Shown here: positions 1 through 6,797 of the stretch, piece by piece
How the letters are laid out: each line of letters starts with the position of its first letter
Position numbering within the stretch: the first letter of the stretch is position 1
Assembly (NCBI GenBank): GCA_964603935.1
Contig: CAZRWL010000009.1
Span: 1-44,318 of the forward strand
DNA length: 44,318 bases
Direction of reading: 5' to 3'
Origin: GWB1-37-8 sp964603935
GTDB lineage: Bacteria; Patescibacteriota; Microgenomatia; Levybacterales; UBA12049
Position numbers and translations under genes: made by a program
Notes under the pieces: generated by a model
What the model was told of the DNA's origin: nothing
Seen by the model: the letters and a program-made list of their open reading frames with translations, nothing else
Database searches by the model: none

Positions 1-67
1 TACATAAAACTCCATGTAAACCCCTCTGGAGGCTAACGAAGTGCACGTGGGTCAGTTGTCTTACCCC
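1..67. other. Window edge, no supportable gene
   Basis: No convincing reading frame or RNA family is recognisable in these bases. One plus-strand frame is open from the edge to about position 80, but its translation is Cys/Trp-rich and looks non-coding. The stretch contains a small hairpin-like piece (cccctc..gagg) of unknown meaning. Confidence 0.4.
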
Positions 68-96
68 TTGACAGGAAACCGAAAAGCATATAGTGT
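68..96 (+). promoter_or_regulatory. Sigma70-like promoter of the LamG/dockerin gene
   Basis: TTGACA at 68-73 and TAGTGT at 91-96 are separated by 17 nt. The start codon lies at 118, so the leader is about 15 nt. There is no clear Shine-Dalgarno. The palindrome GTTAAC overlaps the end of the -10 box. Confidence 0.55.
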
Positions 97-117
97 TAAC
101 TATAGCTAGAGCTCATT

Positions 118-1998
118 ATGTTTGCAAGAATCCGAGAAAAAGTAATTGCCCTCAGACAAAAAATCGCTCTCTCCAATAAAAAACTCATCGGTCTTGTCAT
201 AGTCCTTCTTACGGTAATTGCACTGCCTTTAATAGTTATTGCCTCCCAACAAGAACAAGACCTCCGCCAACACGCCTCCGAACTCGTCTCCCCCCCAGTT
301 CCCGTCCCAAGCCCAGTAGTCAGTAGCTTCAAAAAGGCGCTTGAATTCAATGGCATTGACGGACGCTTCATATCTTATGTTGATAATATTCCTACCACCG
401 ATCAAATGACAGTTGAGGCCTGGGTAAATCCTGCTACTATACAAGATAGCCCAAATGAGGAATGTCCCATTCTTATATCTAAATTGTCTGATCCGGGATG
501 GCCAACATGGCTTCTTACTTGGGGACCAAATATACCTAGATTCAACTTTCTGACAAAAATCGGAACTACCTTGAGATTTTCACCGGAAATAAACATAATT
601 CCTAATACATGGAGCCATATAGCGTATGCGCTAGACAAACCAGCGGGAGTAGAACGCTTTTTTATAAATGGCAAAAAAGTAGCAGAATCGAGTTTTGATC
701 CTAGTTTTCAGTTTAGGGAGAATAATAAGGGGATTTCTATCGGAGCTGGCGCTTATTCCCCTCAACTACCTTATACGCCATTTTGCTTTTACAAAGGCTT
801 AGTTGATGAAGTAAGAATCTCCAATTCTACGCGTTATGTTAGCGATTTTGTTTCTCCTGATGCACCCTTTATATCTGATGACAAAACTGCAGCTTTATGG
901 CATTTTGACAATAATCTCTCCGACGCAAGCTTAAAAACTACAGATGGCGTAATAATTGGAGGCGTTCAATTTGCTGATTCAGTAATTATCTTACCAGCTC
1001 CAACTTCCACTCCAACCCCTTCCCCCTCCCCAACTCCCACTCCAGTCCCTTTGCCGATTTCTAACCCTGTCAACTGGAAAACTGACTATGTTTCTCTTCA
1101 AGCTCACAATTTCTTTATTAAAATAGATAATAGAATATTTAAATCGAGCGAAAATTTCGAAATTCATTCAGATCCGGGTAAGCCGACACTTACCACCAAC
1201 ACTCTTGAGCTAAGATGGTTTGAAGCAGACAAAACAGAAATGAGACTTTTTATCTACTTTAGCATTGATGCCAACAATCAATGGAAGGTAACAGAAATGA
1301 GAACGTATGACGGCAAGACTCCCGGAAATTGGCTATACTATTTAGGAGGAGAGTCAGGCAAACTCGGCGTTCCATTTGCTAACAGCAACTACAGTAAGCA
1401 AAGCAAAGACGGCAAAGGATATGTTAATTTTGGAAAAATAAAATTAGAGCCCTTCTTAAATCTTGTCACGCCAACTCCAAAACCTTCCATTACCGTTCTT
1501 TATCCAAACGGAGGAGAGAAATGGGAAATTGGGAAAACTTATAATGTAACCTGGAATTATTCCGGGCCAAGCAATTGCACTGTAAGCGTTGGTCTTTTTA
1601 ACTACAAAGATTATAAAGTGTACGGGGGAAATAGTCTTCCAATTTTCGCTTATTTAGGAAAGTATTCTTTCACAGCGTCATCTTCCATTCCTCAAGGTGA
1701 AAAAATTTATAAGATTGAAGTGAACGGAGGAAAAACGTGCGGAGTTTCAGATCAGAGCGATAACTTCCTTAGCGTTGTTGCCGCTCCAACCCCCACTCCT
1801 GATTCCTGCACTGCTTGCGCTGCGGATGTAAATGGAAGCGGAACTGTAGACGCATTTGATTTACAGACGGTCAACAGATGTTTTGGTAAAAAAGCTACTG
1901 TTAACTGCGTAAATGCTGATGTTATTAAAGACGGTATTATAAATACTAATGATACAGCATGCGTAAACTCAATGTACAATAAAAAATGCGTTAAATAA
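118..1998 (+). CDS. Membrane-anchored LamG-like protein with C-terminal dockerin-like domain
   Basis: A 626-residue predicted surface protein. The N-terminus is basic and carries one hydrophobic segment (about residues 22-42), consistent with an anchor or uncleaved signal. Residues about 70-270 look like a concanavalin A/LamG domain (phrases such as MTVEAWVNP and LVDEVRISNSTRY). A Thr/Pro linker (PTPSPSPTPTPVPLP) follows, then a domain of unknown type. A segment beginning ITVLYPNGGEKWEIG resembles the Ser/Thr-rich GPI-anchored (Kre9-like) beta domain. The last 60 residues contain two dockerin-like calcium-loop repeats (ADVNGSGTVDAFDL and ADVIKDGIINTND). LamG domains often bind glycans and dockerins bind cohesins; a role in surface adhesion or polysaccharide contact is inference. 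No catalytic domain is recognisable. Confidence 0.8.
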   Translation: MFARIREKVIALRQKIALSNKKLIGLVIVLLTVIALPLIVIASQQEQDLRQHASELVSPPVPVPSPVVSSFKKALEFNGIDGRFISYVDNIPTTDQMTVEAWVNPATIQDSPNEECPILISKLSDPGWPTWLLTWGPNIPRFNFLTKIGTTLRFSPEINIIPNTWSHIAYALDKPAGVERFFINGKKVAESSFDPSFQFRENNKGISIGAGAYSPQLPYTPFCFYKGLVDEVRISNSTRYVSDFVSPDAPFISDDKTAALWHFDNNLSDASLKTTDGVIIGGVQFADSVIILPAPTSTPTPSPSPTPTPVPLPISNPVNWKTDYVSLQAHNFFIKIDNRIFKSSENFEIHSDPGKPTLTTNTLELRWFEADKTEMRLFIYFSIDANNQWKVTEMRTYDGKTPGNWLYYLGGESGKLGVPFANSNYSKQSKDGKGYVNFGKIKLEPFLNLVTPTPKPSITVLYPNGGEKWEIGKTYNVTWNYSGPSNCTVSVGLFNYKDYKVYGGNSLPIFAYLGKYSFTASSSIPQGEKIYKIEVNGGKTCGVSDQSDNFLSVVAAPTPTPDSCTACAADVNGSGTVDAFDLQTVNRCFGKKATVNCVNADVIKDGIINTNDTACVNSMYNKKCVK

Positions 1999-2001
1999 GC
2001 C

Positions 2002-2256
2002 TCATTTATATACCTCGTGCGTTCCGATTGTGTCAAAAATAATGTTTTCTTTTTCAAAATGAAAAACTATCCGAAAGTGATAAGAAATTGAGAACGAGTA
2101 ATAATCCGAAAGTTCACCTTTTAATTTATGGGTTTTAAGACTAGGATCGAAAGGATTCTTACGGAAAAGCTCCTCTTTCCTTTCTGCAAAAAGCTTAATC
2201 TCAACGGGAAGCTTCTTATATTTCTTAGCAAATTTTTTAGAATGGTAAATTTTCAC
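2002..2256 (-). CDS. RelE/YafQ-type mRNA interferase toxin
   Basis: An 84-residue protein with the compact basic layout of RelE/ParE-superfamily toxins: N-terminal KIYHSKKFAKKYKKLP helix, LKGELSDYYSFSIS strand region and the C-terminal RIVFHFE..FDTIGTHEVY strand. In this family the toxin cleaves mRNA in the ribosomal A site, or acts on gyrase in the ParE branch. The start codon is GTG at 2254-2256, immediately after the TAA of the upstream antitoxin, so the two are translationally coupled. It converges with the LamG/dockerin gene with 3 nt between stops. The RelE versus ParE branch cannot be decided by eye; RelE/YafQ is favoured by the C-terminal His-Glu-Val-Tyr. Confidence 0.85.
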   Translation of the reverse strand: MKIYHSKKFAKKYKKLPVEIKLFAERKEELFRKNPFDPSLKTHKLKGELSDYYSFSISYHFRIVFHFEKENIIFDTIGTHEVYK

Positions 2257-2499
2257 TTAGCGAAGGTCTCTTAATGATCTTAGGAACTTTACTTTGCCCC
2301 TTCTTGCCTCTTCTCTGCTTTCTAAAACATCATTTACAGCTTCCATTTCCTCAAGTTTTTTGACATCAATAATAGCAACATCGGGTTTATTATTGCGCAT
2401 CACAACAATAGGCTCCTTTGTTTTTTTAGCTAAATCAAAAATGCTCCTATAATCCTGCTGTAATTGCTTTGCTGTGGTTGTTCTTGGAAAACTAAACAT
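2257..2499 (-). CDS. Phd/YefM-family antitoxin
   Basis: An 80-residue protein, first gene of a two-gene operon with the RelE-like toxin. It carries the Phd/YefM pattern: N-terminal FPRTTTAKQLQQDYRSIFD, the strand KEPIVVMRNNKPDVAIID and a following helix that includes LEEMEAVNDVLESREEA. The family binds its own operator through the N-terminal domain and neutralises the toxin through the C-terminal tail. The stop abuts the toxin GTG with no gap. A weak AGGAA precedes the ATG. Confidence 0.87.
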   Translation of the reverse strand: MFSFPRTTTAKQLQQDYRSIFDLAKKTKEPIVVMRNNKPDVAIIDVKKLEEMEAVNDVLESREEARRGKVKFLRSLRDLR

Positions 2500-2508
2500 A
2501 ATTCCTAT

Positions 2509-2537
2509 ATACTAACATACGTATAAATTTATGTCAA
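2509..2537 (-). promoter_or_regulatory. Promoter of the Phd/RelE operon
   Basis: On the minus strand TTGACA (2532-2537) and TAGTAT (2509-2514) are spaced by 17 nt. The -35 box is formed by the last two sense codons of trpS, so the promoter overlaps the upstream gene. The palindrome ATACGTAT lies in the spacer and is a candidate antitoxin operator. Confidence 0.6.
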
Positions 2538-3509
2538 TCCCATTTTCCCTTTTACCTCTTTCATGGTCTCCTCTGCCATTTGCTTGCAGTCCGCAATGCT
2601 TTTTTCAATAATTTCATCAACCATTTTTTGATTATTTTCAAACTCTTTTCTTTTTTCCTGAAATGGCTGGAGTTCTGCAAAAATTGCTTCTGATAAAACC
2701 TCTTTCAACTGCGAATATCTGATTTTTTTGCTTTCATAGTCCTGTTCAAATTTCTTGTACTCATTATTAAGATTAAAAAGTCTTAAAAGTGTAAACAGAT
2801 TCGCAGTTCCGCCGGTTTTTGGCAGTTCTCCGCCGATTGTCCCGCTGTCAGTCGGCGCGCCTGCCAAACGCTTTTTTATAGTTTCCAAATCATCTGTTAA
2901 ATTGATAAAACTTCCCTCAATTGATTTGCTCATCTTGCCTGCTCCAGACAAGGATGGAATATATTCGCCTTCGGTTTTAAATCTTTGCGGTTCCGGAAAA
3001 GTTTGCCCGAACATTGAGTTAAACTTTCTGGCGATTTCCCGCATGACTTCCAAATGCGGTTCCTGATCTATGCCAACCGGCACTAACTCTCCCTTGTACA
3101 AAAGCACGTCCGCAGCCATCAGAACAGGATAATACAAAAGTCCCATATTCACATACTTCGGGTATTGGGCTTTTTTCTCTTTGTAGGTTGGTAAATCTTC
3201 CAAACGGGACACCTGATAAATGGTAGAAAGTAAGTAAGCAAGCTCCGTATGCTGCGGAACTCTTGACTGGATTTCCAAATGGCATTTTTGAGGATCCAGC
3301 CCTGCAGCCAAATAATCCAAAATTATATCTCTAATTGATTGTTTTAAGGTTTTTACATCATAAGGCACAGTAATTGTATGCAGATCAACCACGGAAAAAA
3401 TACAGTCGTAAGTTTCCTGCAACGCAAACATTCCCTTGACTGCTCCAAAATAATTCCCCAAATGCAACCTCCCAGTTGCCCTTATCCCCGAATAAACTCG
3501 TTTTTTCAT
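2529..3509 (-). CDS. trpS: Tryptophanyl-tRNA synthetase
   Basis: Charges tRNA-Trp with tryptophan in the cytoplasm. The 326-residue length is normal for bacterial TrpRS. The class I HIGH-type signature is HLGN at residues 16-19 after GIRATGR, the tryptophan pocket segment MAADVLLYKGELVPVGIDQE is present near 131-150, and KMSKS is at 192-196. The C-terminal anticodon-binding helices are complete. The gene lies 17 nt downstream of a 47-residue ORF and upstream of a toxin-antitoxin promoter. A TrpR-like regulator lies about 1.2 kb away on the same strand. Confidence 0.97.
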   Translation of the reverse strand: MKKRVYSGIRATGRLHLGNYFGAVKGMFALQETYDCIFSVVDLHTITVPYDVKTLKQSIRDIILDYLAAGLDPQKCHLEIQSRVPQHTELAYLLSTIYQVSRLEDLPTYKEKKAQYPKYVNMGLLYYPVLMAADVLLYKGELVPVGIDQEPHLEVMREIARKFNSMFGQTFPEPQRFKTEGEYIPSLSGAGKMSKSIEGSFINLTDDLETIKKRLAGAPTDSGTIGGELPKTGGTANLFTLLRLFNLNNEYKKFEQDYESKKIRYSQLKEVLSEAIFAELQPFQEKRKEFENNQKMVDEIIEKSIADCKQMAEETMKEVKGKMGLT

Positions 3510-3526
3510 AAATAAAAGCTCTCTAA

Positions 3527-3670
3527 CTAGTTGCTTTCATTTGCCTTTCGGAAAATCTCTTGCAATTCCTCAACGCTCAAGCTTTTCCCTTCCTCCTCTG
3601 CTTTTTTAGTCTCTCGGCAAATTAGACAATCGTCAAAATAATCCGAATCCTTCTCCTTTTTCTTTTTCAT
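3527..3670 (-). CDS. Small hypothetical protein with CxxC motif (47 aa)
   Basis: ATG at 3668-3670 to TAG at 3527-3529. The product starts with a Lys-rich segment, then has DDCLICRETKKAEEEGKS and a short amphipathic helix ending EELQEIFRKANESN. The CxxC could be half of a metal-binding or dimerising site. The gene sits between a 58-residue ORF and trpS on the same strand, with 17 nt to trpS. No family is recognised. The charged composition resembles a real small protein, but there is no strong ribosome-binding site. Confidence 0.5.
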   Translation of the reverse strand: MKKKKEKDSDYFDDCLICRETKKAEEEGKSLSVEELQEIFRKANESN

Positions 3671-3692
3671 ATCTCTAGTTTATCACAATTTG

Positions 3693-3869
3693 TTATTCAA
3701 GATTAAGATAAATCCCAATTTCCTTAGGTTCTTGATCGGCTGTTTCCAATTGTCGCTCCAATTTCCTAATAATATTTGTATTACTCGTGGCAATTCCAAT
3801 CGGATTTCCTTTTTTATCATGAACAATCTTTGTATTCTCCTGTAAACCAAATTTATTTTCACAACTCAT
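3693..3869 (-). CDS. Small hypothetical protein (58 aa)
   Basis: ATG at 3867-3869, preceded on the minus strand by a strong purine-rich Shine-Dalgarno (AAAGGGGGGTGAG), one of the few clear ones in the window. The product contains KIVHDKKGNPIGIATSN, a short beta-hairpin-like stretch, then a Lys/Arg/Glu-rich helix. It lies 48 nt downstream of the unknown gene at 3918 and 22 nt upstream of the 47-residue ORF, so these form a probable operon leading to trpS. Function unknown. Confidence 0.55.
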   Translation of the reverse strand: MSCENKFGLQENTKIVHDKKGNPIGIATSNTNIIRKLERQLETADQEPKEIGIYLNLE

Positions 3870-3917
3870 AATATCTCACCCCCCTTTGGTACAAAATGCT
3901 AACAACCTAACCAAATG

Positions 3918-4277
3918 CTATGTCTTACTTACCTCTTTATACAGATAACAATGATTAAACGCTCCAAAAAAATCTCGAACTACGCCAGCTAATTCTTCTC
4001 CGTGTAATTTACTGAAACCTAACAACTTAATGATTTTCCCGTTTTCAATTACTATGCCACGAACAAAAATCAAGTTGCTAAGGGTATCTTGTACTAAAAC
4101 TTGCTTTCTGGTCTGTTTATCATCAGCTTCATAAAAATAATAAACTCCTCTATCCATTAAACTTCCGTCATTTTTATATCCCACAATTGCCTTATATTCG
4201 GTTCCATTTTCTATCAATGGTTCTTGTTTATCTAATGCATTTTTTGCTTGCCCTAAACAACCTAATTCTTTGTTCAT
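3918..4277 (-). CDS. Hypothetical protein (119 aa)
   Basis: I chose the ATG at 4275-4277 because it has a Shine-Dalgarno (TGAGGT, 7 nt upstream). A longer open frame extends to 4391 but would translate a terminator hairpin and other structured leader sequence, so its N-terminal 38 residues are probably not made. ATG at 4295 is an alternative. The product looks like a small alpha/beta protein (EYKAIVGYKNDGSLM, VYYFYEADD, LVQDTLSNLIFVRGIVIEN, FFGAFNHCYLYKEV). No family is recognised. Transcription must pass the terminator at 4305-4328. Confidence 0.6.
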   Translation of the reverse strand: MNKELGCLGQAKNALDKQEPLIENGTEYKAIVGYKNDGSLMDRGVYYFYEADDKQTRKQVLVQDTLSNLIFVRGIVIENGKIIKLLGFSKLHGEELAGVVRDFFGAFNHCYLYKEVSKT

Positions 4278-4304
4278 ATTTTTTACCTCATTCATTTGCT
4301 CCAC

Positions 4305-4328
4305 AAAAAAACCTCCTTTCGGAGGTTT
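4305..4328 (-). terminator. Intrinsic terminator (possible attenuator)
   Basis: On the minus strand AAACCTCC-GAAA-GGAGGTTT forms an 8-bp stem with a GAAA tetraloop, followed by a run of T. It ends the TrpR-like gene and lies only about 28 nt before the start of the next minus-strand gene, a position typical of attenuators. Confidence 0.75.
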
Positions 4329-4335
4329 GTGTTCG

Positions 4336-4386
4336 AATGGAATTAGTTCTATTCCATGCAAAGACAAGCCTCCACGAGAGGCTGTC
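4336..4386 (-). promoter_or_regulatory. Hairpin-rich leader upstream of the terminator
   Basis: Two further hairpins precede the terminator on the minus strand. One has arms at 4363-4372 and 4378-4386 (one bulged A). The other has TGGAAT/ATTCCA arms at 4338-4343 and 4351-4356. The 3' arm of the first contains GGAGG, which could pair with ACCTCC of the terminator, giving a possible antiterminator. No known riboswitch class is recognised. Confidence 0.4.
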
Positions 4387-4405
4387 GCCACGAATTATTT
4401 TCTTT

Positions 4406-4433
4406 GTCATGCTGAACTAGTTTCAGCATCTCA
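4406..4433. repeat. Interspersed palindromic repeat (GTCATGCTGA..TCAGCATCTC)
   Basis: The sequence tgtcatgctgaac-tag-tttcagcatctc is an imperfect inverted repeat. A close relative lies at 23715-23742 between ruvB and ruvA, and variant forms are scattered through the window, several of them inside genes. Confidence 0.7.
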
Positions 4434-4442
4434 CTTTTAACG

Positions 4443-4697
4443 TTACACATTCTTAAATCTACCTTTCTGTATTTCCCGCGAACCGCGGGTTACCGTTGCC
4501 ACACCCACGCGCAATTTTCCGGCAATATCATGATGAGAAACGCCCTGTTTTAACATTTTGACAATTTGCAATCTATTGGGTAATTCCATAAGTTCTTTTG
4601 GCGTTAAAATCCCATAAAGAAAATCACGCATTTCCTCTTTTCCCCGCACATCCAAAAGCATATTTATAAATTCCTCAAGATTCTTATTCAACTTCAT
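4443..4697 (-). CDS. TrpR/YerC-family transcriptional repressor
   Basis: An 84-residue all-helical protein of the Trp-repressor superfamily, close in style to Firmicute YerC/YecD: LLDVRGKEEMRDFLYGILTP, then LMELPNRLQIVKMLKQG and the helix-turn-helix SHHDIAGKLRVGVATVTRGSR. In E. coli TrpR this HTH binds CTAG-centred operators when tryptophan is bound; the YerC effector is less clear. I chose the second ATG (4695-4697), which gives the 6-nt spacing from the -10 box seen in other genes of this window; the ATG at 4698 is possible. The proximity to trpS suggests, but does not prove, a tryptophan role. Confidence 0.82.
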   Translation of the reverse strand: MKLNKNLEEFINMLLDVRGKEEMRDFLYGILTPKELMELPNRLQIVKMLKQGVSHHDIAGKLRVGVATVTRGSREIQKGRFKNV

Positions 4698-4698
4698 C

Positions 4699-4732
4699 AT
4701 ACTAGTATATAGATATTAAGAGCGTTTGTCAA
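4699..4732 (-). promoter_or_regulatory. Promoter and palindromic operator of the TrpR-like gene
   Basis: TTGACA (4727-4732), 17-nt spacer and TATACT (4704-4709) form a near-consensus promoter on the minus strand. The perfect palindrome ATACTAGTAT (4699-4708) covers the -10 box. It contains ACTAGT, the core of E. coli TrpR half-sites, so it is a good candidate autoregulatory operator. The start codon follows 6 nt after the -10, predicting a leaderless mRNA. Confidence 0.7.
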
Positions 4733-4881
4733 GTAGCAACAAGACTTGAGGTCAAATCGTAAATATGATACAAATTAGCTATATTAAACTAAAGGTAATA
4801 CAAAAATATTGTCCTAACTTTATTCCAAAAAATCCAAATGAATCTTGATAAAAAGCTTGTAAAGCTCGCCTCGCGGAAAAA

Positions 4882-6066
4882 TTAATTGAACCACTCTTTC
4901 TTCATCTCCCCAAACCTCCCCTCCAAAATTGCTTCTCTTATTTTTTTAACCAAATTGTTTATAAAGAACATGTTGTGGTAGCTTGCGAGACGATAGGCAA
5001 GTAATTCCTGTGCGCGGAACAGATGGTGAACATATGCACGAGTAAATGTTTTACAAACATAACACTTGCAATCTCTATCGATTGGATTTTTATCTTTTGA
5101 ATATAAAACTTTATTAATGTCAATTCTAAATTTATTCTCAATATTTCCATCCCCAGGCGAAACAAACATTATTCCATATCGCCCAAATCTTGTTGGGATA
5201 ACACAGTCAAAAGTATCCATTCCCCGATCAACCACATCGAAAATGTCGTCTATTTCGCCGATGCCCAACAAATGCCTTGGTTTATTTTCAGGCAAATAAG
5301 GATAAGACCAATCAATTGCATCTCTCATTTCTTTTTTACTCTCTCCGACAGAAACCCCGCCAATTGCTATGCCGTCAAAACCCAAATTTGAAATAAACTT
5401 TGCCGATTCTTCTCTAAGGTCTTTGTAAACTCCTCCCTGAATAATTCCATATAAAGCCTGCTGCCAGGGATGAAAATCTTTTTCTTTAAAAGCTTTTAAA
5501 CTTCGCATGGCCCACTTGTGGGTTCTTTCCATTGCTTCTTTAGTATACTCATGGCTTGAGGGATGAGGAGCGCATTCATCAAAGGAAAGTATCATATCTG
5601 CTCCCAATTTCTTTTGGATTTCAATTGAAATTTCAGGAGTAAATAAATGTTTTGATCCGTCAATATGAGACCGAAACATTACCCCATCATCTTTAATATT
5701 CACCACATTTACCTCTGTTCCCTCTCCTTCTTCTGTTAATTTTATTTTTACTTGTCCCAATGAAAAAACCTGAAATCCACCAGAATCCGTAATGGTTGGA
5801 CCCTCCCACGACATAAATTTCCCCAACCCTCCAAAATTTTTTACCAGATCTTCTCCGGGTCTCAAATGCAAATGATATGTGTTCCCAAAAAGAAGTTGGA
5901 CTTCTGCTTCTTTGATATCTTGAGGAGTCAAACCTTTCACAGTTGCTTTTGTGCCAACCGGCACAAAAGCAGGAGTTTTAATGATTCCATGTGCAGTTGT
6001 TATTTCACCAAGACGAGCATTCGATTTGCTGTCTTTTTTTAAGACTTTAAAGCTAAATTTATTCAT
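4882..6066 (-). CDS. tgt: tRNA-guanine transglycosylase (queuine tRNA-ribosyltransferase)
   Basis: Exchanges the guanine at position 34 of GUN-anticodon tRNAs for a 7-deazaguanine base. The 394-residue protein has LLFGNTYHLHLRPGED, the catalytic loop TDSGGFQVFSLG, the active-site loop IGGVSVGE, the nucleophile region GMDTFDCVIPTR and the zinc site CKCYVCKTFTRAYVHHLF. All key elements are intact. The start overlaps the stop of the upstream methyltransferase gene by 4 nt, so the two are coupled. No other queuosine-pathway gene is seen in the window, so the base may be salvaged. Confidence 0.96.
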   Translation of the reverse strand: MNKFSFKVLKKDSKSNARLGEITTAHGIIKTPAFVPVGTKATVKGLTPQDIKEAEVQLLFGNTYHLHLRPGEDLVKNFGGLGKFMSWEGPTITDSGGFQVFSLGQVKIKLTEEGEGTEVNVVNIKDDGVMFRSHIDGSKHLFTPEISIEIQKKLGADMILSFDECAPHPSSHEYTKEAMERTHKWAMRSLKAFKEKDFHPWQQALYGIIQGGVYKDLREESAKFISNLGFDGIAIGGVSVGESKKEMRDAIDWSYPYLPENKPRHLLGIGEIDDIFDVVDRGMDTFDCVIPTRFGRYGIMFVSPGDGNIENKFRIDINKVLYSKDKNPIDRDCKCYVCKTFTRAYVHHLFRAQELLAYRLASYHNMFFINNLVKKIREAILEGRFGEMKKEWFN

Positions 6067-6755
6067 TTTCTCCCAACATAAATTGATGCTATTCCAAAAG
6101 TTAACTTAATTTGTTTCGTATCTGAAAATCCTATCCCTTCCAGAATCTTTAAGAAATCTTCCCCCTCAGGAAAATTTTGCACAGATTGCGGCAAATAAGC
6201 ATAAGCTTCCTTATCTTTTGAAACTAATCCTCCGACGAAAGGCAAAATATTTTTGAAATACAAATTAAAAATATTTTTAATAAGAAAAGTTTTTGGTTTT
6301 GAAAATTCCAAAATAACAACTATGCCATCTTTTTCCAAAACTCTGTACATTTCCGAAAGTCCTTTTTCCAGATTTACAAAATTACGAACACCAAAACCGA
6401 CTGTTATCGCATCGAAAGAATTATCTTTAAAAGGCAAGTTTTCGCAGTCAGCAAGCTGAAATTTGATTTCATTTTCAAGATGTAATTTCTTGATTTTTTC
6501 CTTTGCTTTTGCCAGCATTTTCTCCGAAATATCAACCCCGATAATTCTTTCCGGATTTAATTTTACCGCTTCAATCGCAAAATCTCCTGTTCCCGCAGCA
6601 ATATCTAAAATCTTTAATGGGTGTCGTGATTTTAAAATTCCTATTGCTTTTTTCCGCCAATAAATATCGATTCCCAATGATAATAAATGATTGAGAAAAT
6701 CATAAGTTCCGGCAATATTATCAAACATTCTAGTTACTTGTTGTTTTTTAGTCAT
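6063..6755 (-). CDS. UbiE/MenG-like class I SAM methyltransferase
   Basis: A 230-residue protein with the full UbiE/MenG layout: RMFDNIAGTYDFLNHLLSLG at the start, the SAM-binding glycine motif LDIAAGTGDFAIEA, the acidic motif GVDISEKM, GFGVRNFVNLEKGLSEMYRVL, and a C-terminal LTFGIASIYVGRK. The family C-methylates demethylmenaquinone or a ubiquinone precursor. It overlaps tgt by 4 nt and lies 24 nt downstream of murD. Nothing else in the window suggests quinone synthesis, and CPR bacteria generally lack that pathway, so the real substrate is uncertain. The fold assignment is sure; the specific reaction is not. Confidence 0.85.
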   Translation of the reverse strand: MTKKQQVTRMFDNIAGTYDFLNHLLSLGIDIYWRKKAIGILKSRHPLKILDIAAGTGDFAIEAVKLNPERIIGVDISEKMLAKAKEKIKKLHLENEIKFQLADCENLPFKDNSFDAITVGFGVRNFVNLEKGLSEMYRVLEKDGIVVILEFSKPKTFLIKNIFNLYFKNILPFVGGLVSKDKEAYAYLPQSVQNFPEGEDFLKILEGIGFSDTKQIKLTFGIASIYVGRK

Positions 6756-6770
6756 TGGTATTTATTTAGA

Positions 6771-6797
6771 AATTAGTAATTAGGAATTAGTAATTTT
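6771..6797. repeat. AT-rich microrepeat (ATTACTAATTCCTAATTACTAATTTC type)
   Basis: On the minus strand ATTACTAATTCCTAATTACTAATTT is a tandem of ATTACTAATT units. It supplies the last codons and stop of murD (K-I-T-N-S-stop) and fills the gap to the methyltransferase gene. Similar microrepeats occur inside valS and ruvC. Confidence 0.6.

Noticed and set aside
41..50. Shared 10-mer agtgcacgtg at about 41-50 and in the tRNA at 9524-9533
   Set aside because: I could not fold bases 1-67 into a cloverleaf; the palindromic core GTGCAC makes a chance match plausible.
4305..4390. T-box riboswitch for tryptophan before the trpS-leading operon
   Set aside because: No T-box sequence (TGGNACCGCG-type) or specifier loop is visible.
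4278..4391. N-terminal extension of the gene at 3918 (MATASRGG... start)
   Set aside because: It would translate an intrinsic terminator hairpin and other structured leader; a Shine-Dalgarno-supported ATG lies at 4277.
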